The translations under genes were made by a program, and so were the position numbers. Shown piece after piece: positions 17,571-25,144 of a DNA stretch of 64,000 nucleotides. Under the pieces are notes generated by a model. That model searched no databases. It was not told the origin of the DNA and was given only the letters and a program-made list of their open reading frames with translations. Position 1 is the stretch's first letter; each line of letters starts with the position of its first letter. The DNA comes from Synergistaceae bacterium (lineage in GTDB: Bacteria > Synergistota > Synergistia > Synergistales > Aminobacteriaceae): assembly GCA_017470485.1 (NCBI GenBank), contig JAFUYQ010000016.1, positions 62,001-126,000 on the forward strand, written 5' to 3'.

Positions 17571-18362
17571 CTAACGTTTGAGGCCGTTAGCGATTCTGAG
17601 GAGGTCATCGGCGGTCTGAACGCCCTTAGAGTTAGCCTCATATGCTCTCTGAGCGACTATCATTTCGACCATTTCCTCGACTACCTGAACGTTTGACATC
17701 TCTAGGACATTCTGCCTTACCTGAGGCATTCCGTTCTCGCCGGGATTTCCTGTTTGGGGCTGACCGCTCGCCGGAGTCTCAACGAAAACCCTGTCTCCTA
17801 ATGCCCGAAGTCCCGTAGGGTTTACGAAGCGCGCTAATTCGACCTGTCCTACTTCCTGAAGCTCCATATTGTCTCCCGTCCTGATCGTAACGCGGCCGGT
17901 AGGCGATAACTGAATGCTCTGAGCTTCCTGGTCAACAGTTATTGCAGGTTCGATAGGGTAGCCGTCCTCATTAACGATCTGCCCCTGATCATCAAGCTGC
18001 CACGCGCCGCTTCTTGTGTAGCCTATAAGGCCGTTGCCAAGATTGACCTGAAAGAAAGCGTTGTCCTCAACGATTACCCAGTCCAATGAGCCGTCAGTTA
18101 TCTGGAAATTTCCCTGAACCATAAAACTCGGAGTGGCCGCCACTTTCGTTCCTAATCCGACCTGAACTCCCGTAGGCACTACAGAACCGCCCTCAATAGG
18201 TGCGCCCGGCTCTCTGTAAATCTGATACATTAAGTCCTCGAAGTCAGCTCTTCTTTTCTTGTAGCCGTGAGTGTTTACGTTGGCAAGGTTGTGGGTTACA
18301 ACGTCTAAATGCGTCTGCTGTGCTATCATTCCTGACGCGCTTGACCATAATGAACGTAACAT
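17571..18362 (-). CDS. flgG: Flagellar distal rod protein FlgG
   Basis: 263 residues. It starts MLRSLWSSASGMIAQQTHLD, then VVTHNLANVNTHGYKKRR, and ends MSNVQVVEEMVEMIVAQRAYEANSKGVQTADD, the conserved N- and C-terminal coiled segments of rod/hook proteins. The length is that of FlgG. AAGGGAGG precedes the ATG. It lies 18 bases after flgF and 7 before flgA. Confidence 0.94.
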   Translation of the reverse strand: MLRSLWSSASGMIAQQTHLDVVTHNLANVNTHGYKKRRADFEDLMYQIYREPGAPIEGGSVVPTGVQVGLGTKVAATPSFMVQGNFQITDGSLDWVIVEDNAFFQVNLGNGLIGYTRSGAWQLDDQGQIVNEDGYPIEPAITVDQEAQSIQLSPTGRVTIRTGDNMELQEVGQVELARFVNPTGLRALGDRVFVETPASGQPQTGNPGENGMPQVRQNVLEMSNVQVVEEMVEMIVAQRAYEANSKGVQTADDLLRIANGLKR

Positions 18363-18380
18363 AATTTATCCTCCCTTATA

Positions 18381-19190
18381 TTATCCTCTGCTGAACGATG
18401 TAATTAATTTGCTGGTCTGTTCGTCATGAGTCATTAATGCTTTTGACGCTCCCTCATAAATTCTCTGAGCCTCAATCATTCTGGCCATTTCGGTAACGAC
18501 TTCGACATTTGACATCTCTAAAGCTCCAGACCATACTTTAACATTTTCGACATTCTCAGCCTCGCCGGACTGCTCGGTAGGGGTGAGAAGATTCTTCCCG
18601 TGATGGCGCAAATAAGTCGGCCTCTCGAAATTGAACACGGCGACTCTTCCGACAACTTCGTTATTTGCAATGACCTGACCCTGCCTGTTAATTTCGACAG
18701 TTTGAGCGTTATTGCCGACGTTTATCGCGCCGCCCTCGCCTTGAAGCGTTAAGCCGTTATTGTTGACGATATTGCCGTTGTTATCGAGGCCGAAATTCCC
18801 TTCGCGAGTGTAGAACGTCTCGCCGTTCGAGTCGGTCAGGGCAAAAAATCCTTTCCCGTCAATCGCAATGTCTAACTGGCTCTCAGTCGTCTTCAGAACG
18901 CCCGGAAACGTGTCCATAACGTCCTCAGAGAATATCGCCGCCAATGCAACAGAACCGATGACCTCCCTTCCCTTGAAGGGCATATCGGCAGGAAGAACGG
19001 TGGTGAGTTTAGTTTCGCCGTCCTCCGAAACCTTTTCGATTCTGTCGAGAAGTGCCGAGAAATCAGACGTAGCACTGATACGGCGTTTATAGCCGGGTGT
19101 GTCAACGTTGGCGAGGTTGTTTGTGATAACGTCAAGATGTGTTTCCTGAACCAGCATTCCCGAAGCTGCTTCGTAAATTCCGCGATTCAT
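18381..19190 (-). CDS. flgF: Flagellar hook-basal body protein, FlgF/FlhO type
   Basis: 269 residues: MNRGIYEAASGMLVQETHLD, VITNNLANVDTPGYKRR, an LDIAIDGKGFFALTDSNG D1 segment and the C-terminal MSNVEVVTEMARMIEAQRIYE. It is a proximal rod protein paralogous to FlgG. Position between mreB and flgG matches the mbl-flhO-flhP order of Bacillus, so FlgF is inferred mainly from context. AAGGAGAG lies before the ATG. Confidence 0.85.
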   Translation of the reverse strand: MNRGIYEAASGMLVQETHLDVITNNLANVDTPGYKRRISATSDFSALLDRIEKVSEDGETKLTTVLPADMPFKGREVIGSVALAAIFSEDVMDTFPGVLKTTESQLDIAIDGKGFFALTDSNGETFYTREGNFGLDNNGNIVNNNGLTLQGEGGAINVGNNAQTVEINRQGQVIANNEVVGRVAVFNFERPTYLRHHGKNLLTPTEQSGEAENVENVKVWSGALEMSNVEVVTEMARMIEAQRIYEGASKALMTHDEQTSKLITSFSRG

Positions 19191-19209
19191 TTAGTAAAAT
19201 CTCTCCTTC

Positions 19210-20256
19210 CTAGTAGCGTTTACGTGAGGAACGTTTTAGATTAACCAGCATTGAGCTTCTTCCTGTTGCGCGTAAATTGTCGATTTCCGCTAGGGCTTTT
19301 CCAGTTCCCATAGCCACGCTTTCCATAGGGTTCTCGGCGGTGAAACAGTTAATTCCTGTCTGCTGTGCTATGAGTTCGGGAAGTCCTCTGAGCAATGCTC
19401 CTCCGCCCGTGAGTACAATACCTCTGTCAATTATGTCGGCGGATAATTCCGGCGGTGTTAGCTCAAGAACGTTTCTAATACCGTCAACTAATGTCTGTAT
19501 CATCTCGCCGATGGCCATGTTTACGGCTGAACTTGTAACTTCAATCTGTCTTGGCAATCCCTGAACTAAATCGCGTCCCTTGACAATCATTCTGTCGTCC
19601 TGCTCAAGAGGAATGCAGGTGCCTATCATTATTTTGAGGTTTTCAGCGGTCTGGTCGCCGATAGCGAGGTTATACTGCCTCCGAAGGTAACGCATTATTC
19701 CCTCATCGAACTTATCACCGCCGAGCCTCAGAGATTTAGAGACGACTACACCGCCCAGAGAAATGACAGCAACATCGGTAGTGCCTCCTCCGATGTCAAC
19801 GATCATTTTTCCGCGAGCCTCCTCGACGTTGAGATTAGCACCGATAGCGGCGGCCATAGGCTCCTCGATGAGATATGCTTCCCGTGCGCCGACCTCTAAT
19901 GCCGCCTCAAGGACTGCTCTGCGCTCAACGTCAGTAGCTCCTGAGGGTACGCAAATCATAGCTCTGTTCCTGAAAAATTTTTGAGTGCCTTTAGTGATTC
20001 GCCTCATAAAATGCTGTAACATTGCTTCGGTCATTGCGTAGTTGGCGATAACCCCGTCCCTAAGAGGGCGTACTGAGGTTATACTGCCCGGAGTTCTTCC
20101 GACCATAGATTTTGCCTCATAGCCTACAGCTAAGATGTCTCCTGTATCCTGATCAACGGCGACAACTGAAGGTTCTCTGAGGACAACGCCGTGATGTTTC
20201 TCGTAAATTAATACTGTTGCAGTTCCTAAATCTATACCTATATCAGTGCCGAACAA
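19210..20256 (-). CDS. mreB: Rod shape-determining protein MreB/Mbl
   Basis: 348 residues, the usual length. It opens FGTDIGIDLGTATVLIY (phosphate 1 loop), has MICVPSGATDVERRAV, LIEEPMAAAIGANLNV, MIVDIGGGTTDVAVISLGG (phosphate 2) and IVLTGGGALLRGLPEL (adenosine motif). This actin-like filament guides sidewall peptidoglycan synthesis. mreC/mreD are not adjacent; like mbl of Bacillus it is followed by flgF and flgG. The ATG overlaps the end of the upstream Synergist-CTERM gene by 14 bases. Confidence 0.95.
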   Translation of the reverse strand: MFGTDIGIDLGTATVLIYEKHHGVVLREPSVVAVDQDTGDILAVGYEAKSMVGRTPGSITSVRPLRDGVIANYAMTEAMLQHFMRRITKGTQKFFRNRAMICVPSGATDVERRAVLEAALEVGAREAYLIEEPMAAAIGANLNVEEARGKMIVDIGGGTTDVAVISLGGVVVSKSLRLGGDKFDEGIMRYLRRQYNLAIGDQTAENLKIMIGTCIPLEQDDRMIVKGRDLVQGLPRQIEVTSSAVNMAIGEMIQTLVDGIRNVLELTPPELSADIIDRGIVLTGGGALLRGLPELIAQQTGINCFTAENPMESVAMGTGKALAEIDNLRATGRSSMLVNLKRSSRKRY

Positions 20257-20923
20257 TTACACGCACCCCCGAAATTAGTATAATCAATAACAGTGAAATT
20301 ATCCCTGATCCTGAATTGCAGCCGCTTCCTGAGCCTCCGCCTGATGAAGGTTTTGAAGTACCGTTCCGCCAGAAAGCGCAGTCGGAATTTATTTCGACCT
20401 CGCCGGCAAAATCTGTGTCCACGAAGCCGGTAATTTTTACAGTGCCGGAATTTGCTGACATTATTGAAGCCTGATAGGTCAATCCGTTGACGGTAACAGC
20501 AGGAAGCGTGTAAGGTCTTTCAACTGTAGGCGTAAAGCTCGGAAGTGCTACGGGGATATTGACTTCATCATAGAGATGTTCCTCTTTGACTTTGACATTA
20601 AGGCCGGTATTGTTCAGAGCATTAATGCGGAGGTAGAAATCATACGAGGTAATGCAGCTTAAATTGTCATCAATGAAGTTCTCAAGGCTGATTAAAGTTT
20701 GGGCATCGCTGCTCATTATAGTGTTTATGTTTCTGAGGTCTGAGATTTTTCTGGAAGCGACTTCAGCATGGCCGGTAATTTCGAGGCTTATGCGGACAAA
20801 ACTTTTCTCAACGAATCCGCCGCCTTCGACATTCCATCGTCCTGCGATTTCATACCCATCAGAGTGTCCGGCAAGCACCAGAAGAAATACAATGACGCTC
20901 AGAAAAAAATTTTTCATTCTCAA
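20243..20923 (-). CDS. Secreted protein with Synergist-CTERM sorting tail
   Basis: 226 residues. Signal peptide (MKNFFLSVIVFLLVLAGHSDG), a beta-rich body, then the C-terminal tail SSGGGSGSGCNSGSG, a hydrophobic segment (IISLLLIILISGV) and RVIVRH. That Gly/Ser tract, invariant Cys, membrane span and basic end is the Synergist-CTERM pattern, presumed to direct envelope anchoring. The start is TTG overlapping the larB stop; an ATG two codons on is also possible. No family match for the body. Upstream larB and downstream mreB overlap it, so the three are probably co-transcribed. Confidence 0.7.
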   Translation of the reverse strand: MRMKNFFLSVIVFLLVLAGHSDGYEIAGRWNVEGGGFVEKSFVRISLEITGHAEVASRKISDLRNINTIMSSDAQTLISLENFIDDNLSCITSYDFYLRINALNNTGLNVKVKEEHLYDEVNIPVALPSFTPTVERPYTLPAVTVNGLTYQASIMSANSGTVKITGFVDTDFAGEVEINSDCAFWRNGTSKPSSGGGSGSGCNSGSGIISLLLIILISGVRVIVRH

Positions 20924-21684
20924 TGTGATTCACTCTCCGTTCTTATTCTGTTAATCATAGAGGCGAGATAACCTGCTCCGAAACCGTTATCAATATTGAC
21001 GACACTTACACCGCTCGCGCATGAGTTGAGCATTGCCAGCAGTGCCGAAACTCCTCCGAATGACGCACCGTAACCCACGCTGGTAGGCACAGCAATGACA
21101 GGGCAGTCGGCTAATCCTCCGAGAACGCTCGCTAATGCCCCCTCCATTCCTGCAACAGCGATAATTACTCCGGCACTCATGACATCATCAATGTGCGATA
21201 AGACCCTGTGAAGTCCTGCAACGCCGACATCATAGAGACGCTTGACTTTGTTGCCCAAGACTTCCGCTGTGAGCGCGGCTTCTTCGGCGACAGGTATATC
21301 ACTAGTTCCGCCGGTGGCAACGAGAATGAACGATTTGCCTTCGGGATCAGGTATCGAACCGTAAACGCCTGCTTTAGCGTCAGGGTAATAATTTATTTTG
21401 CAGCCCATTCGCTGAAGCTCGTCAAATGCTTCCTGAGACAGACGGGTTACTAAGATAGTTTTCTGACCGTGAGAGGCCATGACATCAATAATGCCTGAGA
21501 TTTGCGAAGGGGTTTTACCTGCGCCGTAAATGACTTCAGAGACACCCTGCCTTATTTTTCTGTGGAAGTCTACTTTTGCATAGCCTATATCCTCAAAGGG
21601 CTGTTCCTTTAAGCGGAGGTATGCTTCTTCGACTGTAATATTACGGCTGTAGAGTTCGTGAAGTATTTGCTTAGTGTCATTCAA
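20920..21684 (-). CDS. larB: Nickel pincer cofactor biosynthesis protein LarB
   Basis: 254 residues: N-terminal helix LHELYSRNITVEEAYLRLKE, FHRKIRQGVSEVIYGAGKTP, then an AIR-carboxylase-like half with VATGGTSDIPVAEEAALTAE, YDVGVAGLHRVL, IAVAGMEGALASVLGGL and PVIAVPTSVGYGASFGG. LarB carboxylates and hydrolyses nicotinic acid adenine dinucleotide in the first step of the nickel-pincer cofactor of lactate racemase and related enzymes. larC and larE are not in the window. Overlaps the following gene by 4 bases. Confidence 0.9.
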   Translation of the reverse strand: MNDTKQILHELYSRNITVEEAYLRLKEQPFEDIGYAKVDFHRKIRQGVSEVIYGAGKTPSQISGIIDVMASHGQKTILVTRLSQEAFDELQRMGCKINYYPDAKAGVYGSIPDPEGKSFILVATGGTSDIPVAEEAALTAEVLGNKVKRLYDVGVAGLHRVLSHIDDVMSAGVIIAVAGMEGALASVLGGLADCPVIAVPTSVGYGASFGGVSALLAMLNSCASGVSVVNIDNGFGAGYLASMINRIRTESESH

Positions 21685-21725
21685 GAGTTTTTCACCTCAG
21701 CGAAATAATAGCACACCCCTGAAAG

Positions 21726-24494
21726 TTAATATACATATATTCTTGCTTCCAGCGGTTTAAGTTCAAGCGGATTATTATTTGCCTCGCTGCTCATGAGAAT
21801 CTTTTTTCCTGAAAATTCATCAGGCAGTCTCACGGGCTTTAACGAGAAATTCGCAACAGTAAGAGCTTTACGGCCTTCATGCTCCCTGACAAAAGCGAAA
21901 ACCTCTTGGCTGTCCTCAAGAATTTCCCTGTAACTTCCCATCGTTATAACAGGATTTTTCTTCCTTAAATCGGAAAGCCTCCTGTACCACGACAGCACCG
22001 AGTCAGAATCAGCCGACTCGCTATCAGCATTAACGGCGGTGTAATTCGGGTTGACGGGAAGCCACGAATCGCCCGAAGTGAAACCGGCATTCTTTCCGGC
22101 AGTCCACTGCATCGGCGTTCTTGCGTTATCACGTGTGAAATACCTCACAAACTTCATGGCCTCATCGGGCGAAAATCCCTCCTTAACAGCAAGGTCATAC
22201 TGTCCTTTCGTCTGAATGTCGTCAAGCCCGTCTATATTCTTCCAATCGTAATTAGTCATTCCAAGCTCCTCGCCCTGATAGATGAACGGCGTTCCCCTCA
22301 TCGTGAGAAGGACAGTTCCGAGAACTTTAGCGGCCTTAACGGGGTCAGCACCTTCTGGGAAGAAATGATTAACGCTTCTGGGCTGGTCATGGTTCTCGAA
22401 GAATACAGGATACCAGCCGTTAGCCTCAGTTGCTTTCTGACTGTTTGAGATTGCGCGCTTTAGGTCTGTGAGTGTCCATTCGACGGGACGGCACCATATT
22501 TCGGCCTTTCCGAGCGGCAATGTTACGTGGCTGAACTCGAAAAGCATATCGAACACCCCGTTTTCGCCGACCCACAAGGGCAGTTCGTCAGCACTGACTC
22601 CGTTAGCCTCGCCGACCATGAAAATATCAGTGTCCCCTTTGACCTCGTTTTTGAACTCGTGGAGGTAATCAAGTATACCGGGCTGATTGGCTGTCATATT
22701 GTGAACGTTCACAGTGCCGTCCTCAGCGTCAGGCTCACCGTCAAGAAATTCATCAGGTTTCTTAATGTAAGTTATCGCGTCAATTCTGAAGCCTCCTACG
22801 CCTTTATCGAGCCAGAATTTTGCAGCGTCATAGAGCGCGTACCTGACCTCTGGATTAGCCCAGTTCAAATCGGGCTGTTCCTTCGCGAAAGTGTGAAGGT
22901 AATACTGATTTCGTTCGGGCGAAAATTCCCATGCGCTTCCGCCGAAAATACTTCTCCAGTTCGTAGGGGCTGAACCGTCCGGCTTAGGGCTGCGCCATAT
23001 GAACCAGTCCGATTTAGGATTACTCAATGAGGATTTAGACTCCTGAAACCATTGATGTTTATCCGAGCAATGATTGAAGACTAAATCCATGACGATTTTT
23101 ATTCCGCGCTTCTTTGACTCTCTGATGAGTGCGTCAAAATCCTTCATCGTTCCGAAGTTTTCGCCTATCGCCGTGTAATTTGAGATGTCATAGCCGTTAT
23201 CAATCATCGGCGAAGGGTAAACAGGCGTTATCCACACGGCATTGACTCCCAAGCTGCGAATGTAATCGAGTTTTGAGGTAATGCCTTTGAGGTCGCCTGT
23301 TCCTGAACCGTCAGTATCAAGAAAACTTTTCGGGTAAACCTGATATACTGCGCCTGACTGCCACCATTTTAATTTTTCACCTGACATTTTTTTTTTGAGC
23401 CTCAGTATTCTTAACACGCTTTCATTAATTCTTGCCTCTGAAATTTTCCCTGACTTCACGGCCTCGATAATTCCGTCGAAAGCCTCGCGGTAATCGAAAG
23501 GCATAAGGATAATATCATTACCGGCCTCAAGCGCAAGCACAGCAGCTTCAGATGAAGTGTAATTCTTAGCGACTGCGCCCATGTTCATAGCGTCAGTGAT
23601 GATAACGCCGTCATAGCCGAGTTCGTTCCGAAGTTTTCCCGTAACCATCTCACGGGACAATGAGGCAGGAAGGTTATCAGTTGTTATGTTCTTCATGGTG
23701 ATGTGAGCGGTCATGACTGTGTCGGTCTTGCTGAAGTTTTCACGGAACGGAATAATCTCAGCTTTGAGTAGCTCGTCCCAAGTTTTACTCACGGAGACGT
23801 AATCTTCATGAGTATCGTCCTTAGTGTCGCCGTGTCCCGGAAAGTGCTTTAAGCAGCCAGCGATGTTATTTTCATGGAGGCCGTCAAGGAACTGGCCGGC
23901 TAATTTCGAGACGAGTTCCGGACTGCTTCCGAATGCCCTGTCGCCGATGACTTTATTTTCCGGATTGGTATAGATGTCGGCAATGGGTGCGAAATCCAGA
24001 TTGAAGCCGTAATCCTTCAAGTATGAGGCGATGTATGAGGCAGTTTCTTTTACACGGCCTGAGTCGCCGATTGCTTTAACACTCTGGAATTTTTTGACGG
24101 TGAAACTTTTGTGGTTAGCGATTCTTGAGATTTGTCCGCCCTCCTCGTCAATAGTCATTAACGGATATATGCCGGACGCTTTCTTGAGGCCGGAAGTGTA
24201 TTGCATGAGCTGTATCGGGGAGTCAAAGTTTTTCCCGAAGATTATGAATCCTCCGGCAGGGTAATCTTTAAGTGTCTCGCGCATTAAAGGCGAGATTGAT
24301 TTTACGCCGAATTTTCTGGGGGCATGAATCTGTTCGGGACTTAATGAAGTTTCGAGCTGGTCAGGACGGATTACAAAGAGCTGTCCGACTTTCTCGCGTA
24401 GTGTCATGGACTTGAGGATTTCGGAAGGGGTGAAGTCCGCACTTGCTGTGCTGAACGTCATTAGCATTATCAGGAATGCCGTTATTAATTTCAT
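21726..24494 (-). CDS. Secreted GH3 beta-N-acetylhexosaminidase-type / GH13 alpha-glucosidase-type fusion
   Basis: 922 residues from the ATG that has GGAGG 8 bases upstream. Signal peptide (ITAFLIMLMTFSTASA). Residues about 25-368 are a complete GH3 domain of NagZ type: TIDEEGGQISRI, LDFAPIADIYTN, the KHFPGHGDTKDDTHED His-Asp motif (216-231) and the nucleophile in VIITDAMNMG (D301). Residues about 376-922 are a complete GH13 enzyme of oligo-1,6-glucosidase/alpha-glucosidase type: WWQSGAVYQVYPKSF, DLVFNHCSD, GGFRIDAI (nucleophile D572), MVGEANG (acid E629), FFENHDQPR (D703) and the C-terminal beta domain. Each half looks intact. The junction sits on an A10 tract (see separate entry), so two products are possible. 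Confidence 0.85.
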   Translation of the reverse strand: MKLITAFLIMLMTFSTASADFTPSEILKSMTLREKVGQLFVIRPDQLETSLSPEQIHAPRKFGVKSISPLMRETLKDYPAGGFIIFGKNFDSPIQLMQYTSGLKKASGIYPLMTIDEEGGQISRIANHKSFTVKKFQSVKAIGDSGRVKETASYIASYLKDYGFNLDFAPIADIYTNPENKVIGDRAFGSSPELVSKLAGQFLDGLHENNIAGCLKHFPGHGDTKDDTHEDYVSVSKTWDELLKAEIIPFRENFSKTDTVMTAHITMKNITTDNLPASLSREMVTGKLRNELGYDGVIITDAMNMGAVAKNYTSSEAAVLALEAGNDIILMPFDYREAFDGIIEAVKSGKISEARINESVLRILRLKKKMSGEKLKWWQSGAVYQVYPKSFLDTDGSGTGDLKGITSKLDYIRSLGVNAVWITPVYPSPMIDNGYDISNYTAIGENFGTMKDFDALIRESKKRGIKIVMDLVFNHCSDKHQWFQESKSSLSNPKSDWFIWRSPKPDGSAPTNWRSIFGGSAWEFSPERNQYYLHTFAKEQPDLNWANPEVRYALYDAAKFWLDKGVGGFRIDAITYIKKPDEFLDGEPDAEDGTVNVHNMTANQPGILDYLHEFKNEVKGDTDIFMVGEANGVSADELPLWVGENGVFDMLFEFSHVTLPLGKAEIWCRPVEWTLTDLKRAISNSQKATEANGWYPVFFENHDQPRSVNHFFPEGADPVKAAKVLGTVLLTMRGTPFIYQGEELGMTNYDWKNIDGLDDIQTKGQYDLAVKEGFSPDEAMKFVRYFTRDNARTPMQWTAGKNAGFTSGDSWLPVNPNYTAVNADSESADSDSVLSWYRRLSDLRKKNPVITMGSYREILEDSQEVFAFVREHEGRKALTVANFSLKPVRLPDEFSGKKILMSSEANNNPLELKPLEARIYVY
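23387..23396 (-). repeat. A10 homopolymer at the GH3/GH13 junction
   Basis: Ten A on the coding (minus) strand read Lys-Lys-Lys and the first base of Met. They end the GH3 part (RILRLKKK) and begin the GH13 part (MSGEKLKWW). Losing or gaining one A would stop translation within a few codons (LKKKCQVKN stop, or LKKKNVR stop), giving a GH3-only protein. The internal ATG could also start GH13 alone, though only a GAGG with long spacing precedes it. Confidence 0.8.
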
Positions 24495-24554
24495 TTTATG
24501 TGCCTCCATATATAGAGATTTGCTTATACTTTAGCATAACTTTTCTAATTATGA

Positions 24555-24563
24555 TGATATAAT
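24555..24563 (+). promoter_or_regulatory. Extended -10 promoter of the toxin-antitoxin pair
   Basis: TGA-TATAAT on the plus strand, 28 bases before the toxin ATG at 24592. Confidence 0.5.
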
Positions 24564-24591
24564 TTTTAGTCAATTTATGGAGATTAGGGTA

Positions 24592-24942
24592 ATGAAGCGC
24601 ACTTTTGTACAAACACACGAATTTTCGCGGAACTGGGACAGATTAGGTTTTACTGATAATGATTTGCAGGAGCTTGAGGAGCAGATTATGACAAATCCTA
24701 AACATTGGCCGGTTATTCGAGGTACAGGCAAGTTACGGAAGATGCGTTTTGCGTTCCAGAACCGCAGTAAAAGGGACAGTGTTCGCGTATGTTATGCAGA
24801 TTTTGACGTTTACTCTGTAACATTTTTGATTACCGTTTACCCTAAAAATGAAAAGGATTCACTTTCTAAACAGGAGTGCAATAACATTAAGAAACTGATT
24901 GATATTCTTGAAGCTGAGTTAGCAAGGAGGTTTTATAAATGA
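24592..24942 (+). CDS. RelE/HigB-like toxin
   Basis: 116 residues. The pattern GTGKLRKMRFAFQNRSKR, VRVCYADFDVY, FLITVYPKNEKDSLSKQE is that of the RelE-type mRNA interferase family that pairs with short Xre antitoxins (toxin gene first). The family cuts mRNA, normally on the ribosome. The ATG at 24592 has GGAG 10 bases upstream; an in-frame ATG at 24577 lacks a ribosome binding site. The stop overlaps the next ATG (ATGA), as in a co-translated pair. Confidence 0.75.
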   Translation: MKRTFVQTHEFSRNWDRLGFTDNDLQELEEQIMTNPKHWPVIRGTGKLRKMRFAFQNRSKRDSVRVCYADFDVYSVTFLITVYPKNEKDSLSKQECNNIKKLIDILEAELARRFYK

Positions 24943-25100
24943 GCGTATATGAAAGCATAATTGCAGGATTAACGGAGGCCGTTGAAGATGCCAGAAGTGA
25001 ACAGAAAATTTTGAAACACTATACAATGGAAATCCCTGATGATACTTTGCACACTGCTCCGCCTAAATTCCTGAACATACCGCTTCCAGTAACAGAATAA
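24939..25100 (+). CDS. Short antitoxin-like protein, no HTH domain
   Basis: 53 residues: MSVYESIIAGLTEAVEDARS, then KILKHYTMEIPDD and a Pro-rich end PPKFLNIPLPVTE. The first 30 residues match the toxin-binding N-terminus of Xre-type antitoxins of this toxin family (M-s-Y-e-S-i...GL.EA.e). Those usually continue into a helix-turn-helix of about 60 residues; here the protein stops instead and a terminator follows at once. It may be a natural minimal antitoxin or a truncated one. AAGGAGG lies 8 bases before the ATG. Confidence 0.65.
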   Translation: MSVYESIIAGLTEAVEDARSEQKILKHYTMEIPDDTLHTAPPKFLNIPLPVTE

Positions 25101-25104
25101 AATA

Positions 25105-25134
25105 ATCCCCCCGTCAGTCAAAAGACAGGGGGAT
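25105..25134. terminator. Bidirectional terminator between antitoxin and glmS
   Basis: Stem ATCCCCC-c-GTC / GAC-a-GGGGGAT with an 8-base loop, located between two convergent genes. Flanks are AT-rich on both sides (AAAATTTT; TTATTTTA). Confidence 0.7.
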
Positions 25135-25144
25135 AAAATTTTCA

